NCBI GenBank assembly: GCA_019054805.1
Contig: JAHQIY010000004.1
Location: 2,232,001 to 2,296,000, forward strand
Origin: Brachionus manjavacas
Taxonomy: Eukaryota; Rotifera; Eurotatoria; Ploima; Brachionidae
Reading direction: 5' to 3'
DNA length: 64,000 bases
In this document: positions 10,215-22,079 of the stretch, piece after piece
How the letters are laid out: each line of letters starts with the position of its first letter
Numbering within the stretch: the first letter of the stretch is position 1
Made by a program: the position numbers and the translations under genes
Notes under the pieces: model-generated
Told to the model about the DNA's origin: nothing
The model's database searches: none
What the model saw: the letters and a program-made list of their open reading frames with translations, nothing else

Positions 10215-10364
10215 TGAAATAAAGTAACTTATTTAATAAAGTTTAAATACTTTAATAAATAATATCTCTCTCGAAAAATCATAAATCTCAAATATAAATA
10301 TGAAATACGCGTGCATGCAACTGCACAGCGAACCGCGTACATACACAGTGATGTCTTCATCACA
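10215..10364 (-). repeat. 5' LTR (150 bp)
   Basis: It is identical by eye to the 3' LTR apart from one 12-bp length difference. Together with the intact 5-bp target duplication this implies a young insertion. Confidence 0.93.
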
Positions 10365-10768
10365 AACATAAGAATTATGAAGAGAGTTTTTTAAAATACA
10401 AAAGGCTGTTTATTTATAAAAAGTTATTTTAAGTGTTTGTATCATTTTAAAAAGTAAATTTATTTTAGTAATTTAAAAATTGACTTAATTTAAAAAGACA
10501 ATTTCTACTTTATTAATGCGAAAATATTAAATATTTTCAAAGCGACTATTGAAAAAGAAGTTTTTGAAATCTAAATATAAATTGAACAAAAATATTTCAT
10601 TTTTCGCTTAATCAAAATAAAAAAAAAATAAAATAAAAATTGTTAAAAAAATTACTGCAAGATACCTTGCTCTTGCCTAAAATAAATCTTTACTCTTCAA
10701 TTTTATTAAGGAAATTAAATCATAAATCATTTTAAATACTTTTGATGTTTTATTTTGTTATCTTTTTT
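10365..10768. other. AT-rich spacer
   Basis: No gene or recognised repeat lies here apart from the right copy of the AACAT target duplication at 10365-10369. Confidence 0.5.
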
Positions 10769-11699
10769 TGGGTCCCACTAAAATACTGATCCCCTATTTT
10801 TTAAAACTTTCCAACCTGCTTTTATTCTGCAAAGCAAAAATATTTTTAAAAGTTGTAATATATCATTTTGTTTGAATTTTTCTTTATTTTTTGAAAATTA
10901 AAATGGTTTTTTTCCAAAAATTTTATTTTTTGTGAAAATTGAATATTTTCATGTTTTTTAAAAACCTGACCCCCTACTGATCCCGAATTTTATACGACTG
11001 ACTACCATTTTCCTCGAAGAGAATTTAACGAGCTTTCTAAAAATGAACCTAGTTTTTCTTGATGAAGTATAGTTTTCGAGAATTTCAAATGATTTCATTT
11101 TAATACAAAAAATTCAATTTATAATTGTAATATTTGATATTTTTTGTTTTATTAAATTAGTTTTCAAATTTTTATTCAATCGTATAAAATTGAATATCAG
11201 TAGGAGGTCAGGTTTTTAAAAACAAAAATAAAATAAAAATGAAAACTCATTTTTTTTTAATAACTTGTATTACAAATTTTTTTTTTAACTCATTTTTTTC
11301 TGCTTCAATAATATGATGAAAAGAAAGAATATGATCATAAAAATAAAAAGTGTTAATTAATTAATCAAATTGACTTATTCTGTTTAAAACTTCTATAATT
11401 CCAAACAAAAGATCCGAAATGAAACCCAAATTTAACGTACAAACATTAATTGAAAAAAATTAATTAAATAGCTTAAAAATATATATTTAAACCTTAAACC
11501 CACACTGCTAAAAATGAATACTTATACTATTCCTGTTTTAATTATTCAATTATCCCAAATCTTGGAGAAAAAGGTGATAGAACTATCAAACAAAGATAAA
11601 TACCATATTCGTGGCAAATTTATGTATATTTTTGACAAATATATTATTGAAAAAGAAAAACTTGAATTAAAACAAACAAATGCTGTTATTTAAACGACA

Positions 11700-13343
11700 A
11701 CCGAGAGTCCTACAACGCCATTTATGAGAGTTAATGCCAATTGCAAGATTTGTAGTGATACGTGCAAATATAAAATTACAATCAACGAAGACCCATTTAT
11801 AAATGCACCGGCTAACCGTGACTACTATCATGTTTCTATCATTGTGTCAGGACCACACACACACGACTATACAATTAAACTCAAGGGCGGTAATAAGGCA
11901 AAAACTGCCTTAGAAACTGCCGTAGAAACAAAATCCTCGTTCGATTTTTAAACAAATTTATTATCAGTGGCAGAAGCTCATAGATCACAATTTCGTGGCA
12001 ATAAAATTGAAGGCTATATTCATCACGTATCAATGCATCCTTCATTACAATTTCATTTTTTACCGAAAAACAATTTGAGACAATACACAAAATTCCAATT
12101 AAAAATCGTATTTTACATTTTGATGCAACCGGGAGTCTAGTTTGTAACCCAAAACAATTTACAAAAAACTTGTTTAACGATGGATATAAACGAATACTCA
12201 ATTATTTTCTAATACTCAAAAATTATCACCAAGTCCTAGTAGAAACGAACGGAAAATTAAAATACGACTCGACTATGATTGAATAGTACATTACAAGTCA
12301 ACATGACGTGATTTCAATTAGTCAACACTTGAGTTTACTCAAAAACAACAAAAAAAAAGCTACCCAAACGATAGTTTACAGTCTAGACCTATTTTTATTG
12401 ACTTTTCTTGGGCTAGTATTAACGTTGTGTTAAAATCACTCAATAACGAAACAGTTATCGAATATTTCAGTTGTCGAATGATGGAAACATTCAAAGCAGT
12501 AACAAGTCGTATTTATGCTCATGCGTCGTGTACACAATGAACTGTTTTCGATTAAGCCGTTGATTAAAAACATATCTTTTTACATATATGTATGTTATAT
12601 ATTCAGCTTACTAGTCAATTCTCTGGACTTAATCACAATTTCGAACTATTTTAGAGCGATTTCAATTATTCTAATGTCAAAATGTCAGACAGACAATTTT
12701 AAACAAGCATTGAAACAATAAAATAATTCACTAAAAGATCGTTCGGATGAAGAAAAGAAGTATGCAAACAGAATGGCTTTCAAATAATTTTATCAAACGT
12801 AGTTGTAGTCGTGTTGAAGAAATGCTATCAGATGTCGACTCTAGCATTCACATTTCGGAAACAGCTGAAGAACTAGATAATTTGGACGAAAATGTCGATA
12901 TTTTTGAGATCAAAAGCAAACATGATAGACGCCAAGACACAATCAAGTCATTGACTCCGTATTATTCATTTTTTAAAAATATCGAAAAGGAAGTAAAAGA
13001 GCAATTAGACAACGAAATCGACTCAATTGAAATTCAAACCAACCCTTCCCAAAATTTTGAACTATACAATCATTTTCTTGATAATTTAATGCCTTATTGT
13101 TTTATTTGGGCCAATTTTAAGTTTGTTTGCTTAGATAAAACTCGTTTGACCAATGGGACAATAGATAATTTAAACAATTTTTTAAAACTCGATACTCTGA
13201 AAAAACTTTTAACTCACTGTATATCAACAATTATTATTGGTAGTGTAGTAAATTATATCGAAAAAATTTCAAATCCCTTGGTACCAAACAAAAGAAAATA
13301 CATGAATCAAAAGACTGTGAAAGATATGAAAAAGATGTCTTAA
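11700..13343 (+). pseudogene. MULE-like transposase relic
   Basis: Several disrupted open frames (11724-11951, 12515-12721, 12747-13343) read in one direction. A block at about 12390-12470 gives FIDFSWASINVVLKSLNN, the context of a catalytic Asp in MULE-type transposases that travel with Ulp1 peptidases. A block near 13060-13180 gives FLDNLMPYCFIWANFKF, then RLTNGTIDNLNNF, the conserved C-terminal part where the final acidic catalytic region is expected. Multiple stops and frameshifts make it non-functional. Assignment rests on motif style and on the peptidase that follows. Confidence 0.6.
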
Positions 13344-13401
13344 AAGTAGTAGAGAGTTAAATATTTAAAAGGAGAGAGAGAGAAAAAAATTAAAACTAGA
13401 A

Positions 13402-14030
13402 ATGCCAAGCGAACAAGGGTATCAACTACCTGTCAATGTCGAAAATTTATGTGAAGCCGTGATCAATCCTAGTACTCAATTAATCAATAATTTCGATGAG
13501 AAATTCAAAATCAATAATTATGTTGTAAGCAACAAGGACTTGCACTTACTGACAAGAAAAAAGAGTTGGCTAAACGAAGTTTTTAAATAAACCTATATCT
13601 TTACACATTCAAAATGATAATTCGTTTATTATACCAAACACAACATCGAAACACATTTTACTGGATAGAATTTGCGAGCAAACTGGTAAAAGTTATTTTT
13701 TAAAAGATCAAATTTTTAACTTTCGCTTCGCAGTTAAGCCTATTCAAATAAATAATAATAATTGAAACTGTTTTTATGTAAATTGCGAAAAGAGATTTTG
13801 TCTATTTAGATCCAAAGACAGAAAATGTAGACAATGAAATGGATTTCCAAAACTGGAAAAAATTTGCGCATTATTTAAATTTTAACAAACGATGGAACGT
13901 AAAACTGATTCCGAATATCACACGTCAAAAAGACTAAGATGCTTACAACTGCGGCGTTTATATTTGTCAATGATTAAAACATTTAATTAATGATAATTTT
14001 AATGTTTTGTTTCAAAAAATAGTTTGACTC
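13402..14030 (+). pseudogene. Ulp1/SENP-like (C48) cysteine peptidase relic
   Basis: The frame starts with an intact piece (DLHLLTRKKSWLNEVF), the substrate-binding start of C48 peptidases (usual form LxxxxWLND). Later pieces read FIIPNTTSKHILLDRICEQ, then YLDPKTENVDNEMDFQNWKKF, which carries the acidic residue after the strand. The end reads YNCGVYICQ, which contains the catalytic Cys context. The expected catalytic His (HW) segment near 13750 is disrupted, and stops separate the blocks. In transposons this peptidase usually follows the transposase, as here. Confidence 0.65.
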
Positions 14031-14186
14031 AATTCAAACTAAATTAAAAATTTATGCAAAATAAGAGGGGGTCGGAAAGTTTAAAAACTTGGGGGTCACT
14101 TTTTTACATGAGAAAATTATTTTAGATAAAAAAGATAAACAAAAAATGTTGAATTTTGTTGGAATATTTTAAGTATATTTTATTGG

Positions 14187-14935
14187 GTCTATTCGGCTAG
14201 GTGACCATGCTTCATTTATTATGTGAACAATTATTGTTCTCTGATTTTGCGAACAATTAGTTCACTTATTTTTAAGGTTAACTAAAAAGGGAACCAAGAT
14301 AGGAATTTGTGTTTAATTTTTAAATTGGGTAAACAAAAGATTTCTAAGATTTCAAAAGCAAACTTTTTTTAGGACTATTAATAATATTTATGAGATTTGT
14401 TCATCTGATTAATCGATATTTGTTAAAAAAACTTAATTCTTATTTGTAGAGCTTCGTAAATTCGAAGACCTAACTTTATGCTATACTAAATTTGTTGTTC
14501 AATTTTATTAAGATCACCCACTAGAATAAATTTTTACATTTCTCTTAGATATCCATAAAAAATGTGTGGACATTATTGCACAAATTAAAAACAGATTGTT
14601 TTTTAATTTCTTTCATCTCACAAATTTTGTCATTTTACTTAAATTTTTTGAATTTTATCTCAAACTTTTTTCAAATTAGCTGAACAATTTTCAGATAAAG
14701 TGAACTAATAGTTCACGGTTTTGTGAATTTCAGTACAAATTGTTAAAAAAATTAAATAAATTTTATCCTAAAATTTAAAAATTTAAAATTCTAAAATTTT
14801 AAGATGATTAGTTCTGTGAATGCAGAATGTTGCATTTTTCAAAACCTAGGTCTGAATTTCACTTAACCCGAGAACAAAAATTGTTCACATAAAAGGAGAA
14901 CTATGGTTCACTTAACCGAATAGACGCTTTTTATT
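14187..14935. mobile_element. MITE with about 65-bp terminal inverted repeats
   Basis: The left end GTCTATTCGGCTAGGTGA at 14187 is mirrored at the right end, where the reverse complement of 14918-14935 reads GTCTATTCGGTTAAGTGA. Both arms continue with ATGTGAACAATTxTTGTTCT. The interior is AT-rich and repeats the motif GTTCACTT (or its complement) several times. No coding capacity was seen and the superfamily is unknown. Clear flanking duplications were not found. Confidence 0.8.
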
Positions 14936-15363
14936 TTAGTTATTTTAATTTATCAAAACAGTTAACCGATTGGTTAGTTATTTGGACTATCAAAATTTAA
15001 ATCAAAATTAAAATCTGAATTCATATTTGATTTCTAAGTTTCGGTCAAAAATTAAATAATAAAAAATTCTAATGAATGGAATAGTTTTTGAAAGGAAAAA
15101 ATGACAATATATTTTATTATATTTTAAAGAAATTGCAAAATATGTATTTACTCAGAAAATTTATTGAATTGTAGTTAACTGGGAGTAAAATTCTTGTTTG
15201 ATGAATGCTCTTTTAGCATTTTTCGGGCGTCATTGGACATTATCTTCTTTGATGTGAAAAAAATTTTTTTCGCATAAACAAAAATAAACAATAATAGAAT
15301 ACCAAACTAAACCAGGCCCAATTCTAGTAGAACTCAAAGTAAAAGCAAACAGCAATCTTTAAA

Positions 15364-18190
15364 ATGTACGGATTTATAAACATACATTTTAAATACTTCT
15401 ATGGACTTCTATGGACACTAAACTTGATGAATTCAGTGTTGTTTTTGAAACATAAAGCCCACAAATTGTGGCAGTTAGTGAGACTTGGTTTAAGAGCATC
15501 TCAAATGCAAACATTAAAGGATACAATTTGTACAGAAAGGACAGAAGTGATGGACGCAGAGCCGGGGCTGTATGTCTCTACATTGTTGAAAATATCGATT
15601 CAATTGAATTAAATGATGCAGGTTTTAATATAAGTAAAAAAGAACAAATTTGGGTAGTAGTTAACTTTAACTATGAAAAGTATTTAGTTGGCTGACTTTA
15701 TAGGCTAAACGATTTTGTTGATATGAACGATTTTGATATAGTCTTCAAACAAGTTAAAGACCATGTGGATGAAAGAGGTTTTTGAAATGATGGGTTACTT
15801 TAAATTTCCATCAATCATCTGGTCAAATGGCTGTGTTTCAGAAATCTTAAACGAAAATGGCATCGAACATAAATTCAGCGAGACGTTAAGCGACACTTTT
15901 CTATATCAGCATGTAAATGTTCCAACATTTCAAATGACAAACGAAAAAGCTGTCAACACTTTGTATTTGATTTTCACGACTCAGTCTCGCAGTGTGTATG
16001 CAATCGATACAAAATTTGTGCTTGGTAACATTAATAAAGGACATCTGGTTATCTTTTTCAATTTTGTACTCAAAAACAAGGTAAGTAAGGAATCATACAT
16101 TATTGAAAAATTTATTTATAGTAAAGCTGACTTTGAAAAAATTTCTGATTTTTTATCTAATATTGATTGGGTGCACGAATTTAAATATTGAGGATAGTAC
16201 AATGAGTTTATTTTGTATGGCAGCGAAGCTGGGAATCGATTCATTCCAGTGACGGATGGCTCTAAAAAGAAAAGTATCTCAAAACCCTGGATAACAGTAA
16301 CTGTCCATGTAATTGGAAGGATACGAATCTTTATAATGATTACAAAAGTATCAGTAAATTAGTTTCTTCGGAAATAAAAAGAGCCAGACTAACTTATGAA
16401 CAAAATTTAGTGGAAAAAGCTAAGAAGAATCCAAAATTATTATAAAATTATCTAAATGATCAACAAGGAATCAGAGAATCAATCAAAGCATTAAAGAAGT
16501 CAAACAATGAATTACCCAAGAACCGAAAGAGATATCAAATCTACTAAATAAATGTTTTCGAGATGTCTTTCTTATTGAACAAGATAGGGACCTTCCAACT
16601 TTTGTAGCTGAACTAAATGAAAACTGTTTAGAATATATTGAGATTGAACCAAATGATATTATTAATGAAGTGGTTTATAAAAAATTAAAGACCTTAATCA
16701 AAATAAATCATGTGGTGTAGACAAGCTTCATCCGCTATTGCTAAAAAACTGTGCAGAAGCCTTTATTGTTCCTTTAACTTTAATTTTCAGGAAGTCTCTA
16801 TCTAGGAGTCAGTTTCGAATACATTTCAGATCAGCAAATATTTCTCCATTGTTTAAAAAAGGTGATAAATCAACGGCCAGCAATTATCGTACCGTGTCTT
16901 TAACTTCAATTCCGTGCAAAATTATGGAAAGCAGAATAAGAAACATAATGAAAGACTATCTTTTTACGAATAATACTATATCTAAATAACAGCATGGGTT
17001 TGTCAAGGAAAAGTCATGTACATCTAATCTTCTGGAACCTCTAGATTTCATCTCAATGAGTCTAGACAAAAGTATTCCTGTTGATGCAATTCTGCTAGAT
17101 TTTGCGACAGCATTTGATACTCTTCCGCACAGACGACTTATAGCTAAATTCAAAGCGTATGGCTTTGATGGTCTGAAACTAAAATGGATTGAAGCTTTCT
17201 TAAAAAAAGAAGACAACGAATTGTTCAAGGTGAAATTTTGTCGGATTGGGTTGAGATTTTTAGCGGTGTACCACAAGGGTCAGTGATTGGTCCACTATTG
17301 TTCGTTTTGTATTTCAATGATATACCAAAAAGAATAGAGAATATTGTCAAAATGTATGCAGATGATACTAAAATATTCTCGCAAACGGTATCAGAAATAA
17401 TCGCAGAGAAACTTCAATCAGATTTAGAATTAATTTTCAAGTGGACTTAAGATTGGCTTCTTCTCTTCAACACATCAAAATGTGTGGTTATGTATTACGA
17501 TCATAATCAACGTCTGAAACCGAAAAAGATCTTGGAGTTATTTTCAAAACAAATCTCAAATTGAAAAATCAAGTGATAGAGGCTACAAACAAAGTAAATC
17601 TAATGTTAGGTCGCATCAGGAAAACATTCGCTCGTTTTGATTGTAAGTTATTTAGATCATTGTATTTAACTTTTGTTCGTCCTCTTTTGGAATTCGCTGT
17701 TCCTGTATGGTCTCCATTTCTTAAGTCGGATTGTGAGAATCTTGAGAGGATTCAACGCAGAGCTACGAAATTTGTTTCTTCAATTAGAAACAAACCGTAT
17801 GATAGCAGATCGAAGGCTTTAAACATTCCAAATCTAGTGGAAAGAAGAAAAAGGGGTGATCTAATTCAATTATACAAGTTCATGCATGGATGAGAAATGA
17901 TTGAAAAAATCAAGAATTTTAATGTCGACAAAATCTAAGAAAGAAGTCACTGCTTCAGATATCACAAAGAAATTCCGAGGCTCCAACAAAGAGATAAATT
18001 TTTTTTCAACAGAACCCCTAACATATGGAACTCACTGACAAAACAATTAGTTGAAGCCCCCAATCTTAATAGCTTTAAAGCAGGCATTGATTGCTGGATG
18101 AGCAGCAATCAATCACATCAGCTGTCTTAGTGTGCCTCAGCACACTCGCTGGCTAGCCAGGTACAGTCAAAACTACAACTACTACTACTA
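15364..18190 (+). mobile_element. CR1/L2-like LINE, near full length, broken
   Basis: The plus strand carries an AP endonuclease start (VAVSETWFKSISNANIKGYN, 15465-15525) and a degraded endonuclease-RT linker. The RT blocks are FRSANISPLFKKGDKSTA (about 16830), LLDFATAFDTLPHRRL (about 17095), [20 protein letters not shown] (17262-17320) and MYADDTKIFSQTV (17350). The C-terminal block RRKRGDLIQLYKFMHG ends at 17893. At least six frameshifts or stops break the frame. The 3' end (about 18120-18190) closes with a short (ACT)n tail, typical of target-primed insertion. It is a dead copy on the plus strand. Confidence 0.9.
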
Positions 18191-18378
18191 GCATAAAAAA
18201 CTTATTAGAATAGCATGAAATCTATTTTAACGTATAGAAAATCGATAATCGAATAGAAAAATTTCAAATAAAAAACAAATAAAAAATTAAAAATGACAGG
18301 AAAAAAAAAACTATTGATTGATTAGAGCTGATTGAGCTTTGCGTGAACGATCACGAGGTCTCTTTTAGTGAGAAACAA

Positions 18379-19020
18379 CTACTTCAGGATCCTTATTTTT
18401 TTAGGATCCTCTATTCGTGGTGAACAAGCATTTCTTTTTCTAGTGACTCGAACAGGTTCAGGGTCATTTTCCAAGTTTTTTTCAAGAATTTTTTCAAGAA
18501 TGTGTTCAAATGTTTGATGAAATGTTTCAAACATTTTGCATTTATTTTTGCCTGGACCAGGTCTACATACAAACCTAGTTGGCCTTTTATTATTCAACTT
18601 AAAACAAAACAACTCACTTGCTCTGAACAAATGAGAGCACATAGAATAAGCCAAAAACTATCTACAGTCGCATGATTTCGTAAAAGTGTTAATTTTATGA
18701 ATAGACGAATTACCTTGAAAATAGATAATAAACTGTTCTGATGATTGACTAAAACAATCCGGACTCATGTCTTTTGATTTTTTTTTAACGATAGCATTCA
18801 GTAAACGATACCATTTAAATTCTTAACATTGAGCAGAATTAAATGTAATTAACTCTTTGCAAATTATTGCAATAGCAGTTTGGATAGTTAATGGCTTTCT
18901 TTTAGTAAAAAATTTCGTTCCTCAAGAATGTCTCAAGATCGGTGTCGTCGGCAAATACTTTTATTTTATCCCAGTCATATTTCAATTGACTTCTGGTGAT
19001 CATTTTTTATTTTAATGCTA
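18379..19020 (-). pseudogene. SWIM-domain (MULE-type) transposase relic
   Basis: Minus-strand frames read KIKVFADDTDLETFLRNEIF near 18965 at the N-terminal side. Further on comes SCDCR, a stop, then FLAYSMCSHLFRA at about 18620-18690, a SWIM zinc-finger pattern (CxC...CxH) found at the C terminus of MULE transposases. The last 91 codons (18379-18654) are open and end with a basic tail. The catalytic core is missing, so this is a deleted or degraded copy. The minus strand at 19150-19960 holds further broken open stretches that I do not recognise and that may belong to the same element. Confidence 0.6.
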
Positions 19021-20266
19021 TATTGCTTTTTAATGTACGCTTTTATAAAAAATAATAATATGCTAAACTAAATTGTCATTATGCTATAGATTTTTTTTTC
19101 ATGCGGCAAAAATTCTCGTCCAATAATAAACGAAAATTCAATTGTAAAATTTATTTTGAAAAAAAAGCCATTTTCTTTTTGTCTAAATTGGCTTTTTTTT
19201 TTGAGAATCTAAAAAATTAAATAATTTTGCTGAAAGATGTGTCCAAAACTTTTCATCAAGTATATAACTCTTTTTTCTTTGATTAATTGTATATGAGCCA
19301 AATTTCAATGCAAATAGAGTATTGTTCTTTGAAAAAAAATACTTATAATAAAATAGTTAATGCTCTTTAGCCATGTGTAATTTAGTACAATTAAGTCATT
19401 TTCCATTAATTGATTACATATGGGAAACGGAACCGGATTGGTATGTTTGCTCAAAGTTTTGTTTAGAATATCTGGAGTGGTTAAAGAAACAACTGGACTT
19501 TCCGTGGCCATTTTTTTTTATATTGATCATCTTTTTACTTGACATTATTTAAGTCTTAATTACAAATTTTTTGCATTCATTTTTTCTAGAATTGTATCCA
19601 AATTCTCAAAATTAATCTTTGAGTATGTCAGAAGTTATATCATCACTTTATTTACTTTGACTTTTTGCAATAGCAGCGTAATCATTATTTTCAAGTGCAT
19701 TGAAATCTTTATAAAATCCATCCAAGTCATCTTCCGATCCTCTGCCTGACCCCATTAATGAACCGAAAAATGATTCTCTATCTAGATCAATGCCATGTTC
19801 AGCGTCATCATTACCTGTTCAATTAACTAAATGAACAATAGTGTCTTCATTTATATCTCCATTAATTAACAAATAAAATTGATCCAAATATTCCAATGAG
19901 GTCCCTGATTTATAAAATGTATCTAGAGATACAAGCATTAAGTAGAAGCATGCGATATTGTCGCTACGGAATTGTTTATTGAATCTGTAAACATCGAAAA
20001 TGTGATCGAAAAAAATTCGGTGTACAATTTGACTACTGACAATTTAAGTGAAAATATGATCACAAATTGGGCATTATCCCAGGGAAGAAAAGGAAGCAGA
20101 TATTTTCTTTATGAAGATAAGTTTATTGCCTTATTTGCTCGTTACTTTACGGCATGTTCTGTATTAATGGGTTCAATTAATAGAGACTTTTCATTGTGTT
20201 TAAAACTTTTATCATTTACTCGTAAAATTTTAAAAATCATTGTGAAAATTTGAAAAAGGACAAATA
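19021..20266. other. Unassigned DNA with broken open frames
   Basis: Minus-strand stretches at 19305-19511 and about 19660-19790 look protein-like but match nothing I recognise. A plus-strand frame of 93 codons at 19972-20253 (GSRYFLYEDKFIALFARYF) is also unrecognised. None has a convincing start, splice site or family motif. Confidence 0.4.
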
Positions 20267-22077
20267 CAGTTCTGCTATGATTTTCTATTTTTACGTAATT
20301 TTATGTGAAATTACGTAATATTCGGTAAATTTACGTAAAAATCTGGTAAAATTACGTAAATTTTTCAAAGTAAAAAAAAGTTAATTTACCGGAATTTACG
20401 TAAAATTAGGTAAAAAGTAAAAATTCCAAAAATACTAACTTTTTTGACTATTTTAAAATTTTTTGAGACTGAATTCGGAAATAAAAAATTACCTTTTTTC
20501 ACATAATTTTACGTGAAATTTTATTTGAAAATGGTAATTTTTAGTAAAAAAAGTAAAATGTTTAATTTTAATGATTCTTTGAAACTAGAATTTTTTGGCA
20601 CAAGCTTCAAAAATCCTCCTAAGGAAAAACAATTAAATTTAAAGCGGTTTTTTTTCATTAAAATACTTACTTTTTATCTCCTCCATTTCATTAGGAAATT
20701 TTTTTTCATAATACCCTAGAATTTGTCCTTTTTCATTTACAAATCTCTTTCTTATCTAATAAAAAGGTAAATTTACCAGATAAAAGATTATCTTAATTAA
20801 ATTATTAATTATTTACAGGACTAGTATGAATTTCTGTATTTATAGGAATTTACGGAAGATTGTAAATTTACTAATTTTAACTTTGGTAATTTTAAGTAAA
20901 TTTATAAAATTTTTCGTTCTTGTAAAAACAGACAGTCGCAGCAGTACTGTAATAGGAAATTAACTATCATTTTTTCTAGAAAGGACTAACCCTTTTTCAT
21001 AATTTATAATATCATTCTTTTTATACTTTAAATATTAAAATAAGATAATATCTGAGAAAAAAAAAAAAGTGTTTCTTTTGTTGAACTCGCTTATTTAATT
21101 GAGAAGAAATAAAGAAAAAGTGTATCAAGTAGCGTTGTAAGAAAAAATCGATTTAAAGCAGGTAATTAATTTTGTTCAAAATGAATATAAGATGTTTCAA
21201 AAAAGTTTCTGGGTTTCCGTTACCGACGATTAAGAAAATCACCAATATTAACAGATCATCAAAAATTAGTTAGACTTATTTAGTGTTTAAAGCTTCAAAA
21301 TTTCGAGTTCAAAAACTACATATTTGTTGATGAAACCACAATTAAACTTTCGGAAAGACTACCATTTAAGATATCCGGCTAAATATCCAGCCAACTTCAA
21401 GTACTTCAAAATATGAAGGGAAAATTGAATATTTGGGCTGGGATTTCATTAAAGGGAGCAAAGAATTTTGCTGTAAGATACAGAATATGGAAAAAACCTT
21501 TTACTTTATAATTTTTTAAGAGCAACATGGATGCAGGGCTTTATCGGGAGATATTATCTGATTACTTATTATCATTTGGGGCTTCGATTTAGATTTTAAA
21601 CTACACCAGGACATCGACCCAATGCATCATTCTTTAATGTGCACTTCTTTTTTAAATTAAAAGAATATTGTTTGGGTAAATTGCTTTTTAGTAATTAATC
21701 TCTGGTGGTAATATTTGAGTCATTTATTTTAAATAAAGATTAAATCTCCCCCAAAGTCTCCTGATTTAAATCCCATTGAACTTATGTGGAACGAGTTAGA
21801 ACAGCATGTAAGGAAGAGAATGACTTTATCCGAAGCTGATGCCCAAATGGCGATCAAAGATTTCGAAAAATCTTTAGCGAAAGAAAAATGCCAAAATTAA
21901 ATAAATCATTTAAGAAAGGTTTTTATTTTCAATTTAATCTTTAAAAAAAATATTAATATAAATTAAGGTAATTAAAGTGCTAAAAGAAAAAATTGAAGAT
22001 TGGTCGAATCATTGAATACGTAATTTTAATAGAATTTACGTAAAATTACGTAAAAACAGAAAATCATAGCAGTACTG
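20267..22077 (+). mobile_element. Tc1/mariner element with TA duplication
   Basis: A 1,811-bp unit is bounded by TA (20265-20266 and 22078-22079). Its ends are CAGTTCTGCTATGATTTTCT on the left and, reverse-complemented on the right, CAGTACTGCTATGATTTTCT. The ends continue with alternating TTTTTACGTAATTTTA-like repeats. The right half holds a broken transposase. A third end-like sequence (reverse complement CAGTACTGCTGCGACTG) lies inside at about 20935-20949, so the left 0.7 kb could be a separate or nested non-autonomous copy. Confidence 0.88.
21130..21900 (+). pseudogene. Tc1-like DDE transposase, broken
   Basis: Disrupted frames include FVDETTIKLSERLPFK (first catalytic Asp context, about 21320) and IWAGISLKGAKNFAV (about 21430). 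Next come QDIDPMHHS (second Asp, about 21610) and SPPKSPDLNPIELMWNELE (third catalytic residue, Glu, about 21750-21805). These are the three signature blocks of Tc1/mariner transposases, in order. Several stops and frameshifts lie between them, and the N-terminal HTH region is not clear. Confidence 0.85.
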
Positions 22078-22079
22078 TA

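Larger units (their letters stand above)
6104..10364 (-). mobile_element. Ty3/gypsy (mag-like) LTR retrotransposon, RNase H deleted
   Basis: A 4.26-kb element lies on the minus strand between two near-identical LTRs (10215-10364 is the 5' LTR, 6104-6265 the 3' LTR) that begin TG and end CA. The 5-bp sequence AACAT flanks both sides (6099-6103 and 10365-10369). A primer-binding site, gag with two zinc knuckles, protease, RT, integrase and a polypurine tract follow in the normal Ty3/gypsy order. The interior is strongly GC-rich compared with the surroundings. Three defects are visible: an amber codon in gag (9651-9653), loss of RT thumb plus RNase H at about 8055, and the frame change this causes. 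It looks like a recent insertion of a defective copy. Confidence 0.95.
10769..14117 (+). mobile_element. Decayed MULE-like element carrying a Ulp1 peptidase
   Basis: The left end, about 10785-10834, reads ACTGATCCCCTATTTT then AACTTTCCAACCTGC. It is matched in inverted orientation at about 14100-14050 (AGTGACCCCCAAG ... AACTTTCCGACCCCC), giving degenerate terminal inverted repeats around a 3.3-kb unit. The interior holds a broken transposase (11700-13343) followed by a Ulp1/C48 peptidase relic (13402-14030). A copy of the left end also lies at 29655-29885. The outer boundaries are approximate and no target duplication was identified. Confidence 0.7.
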
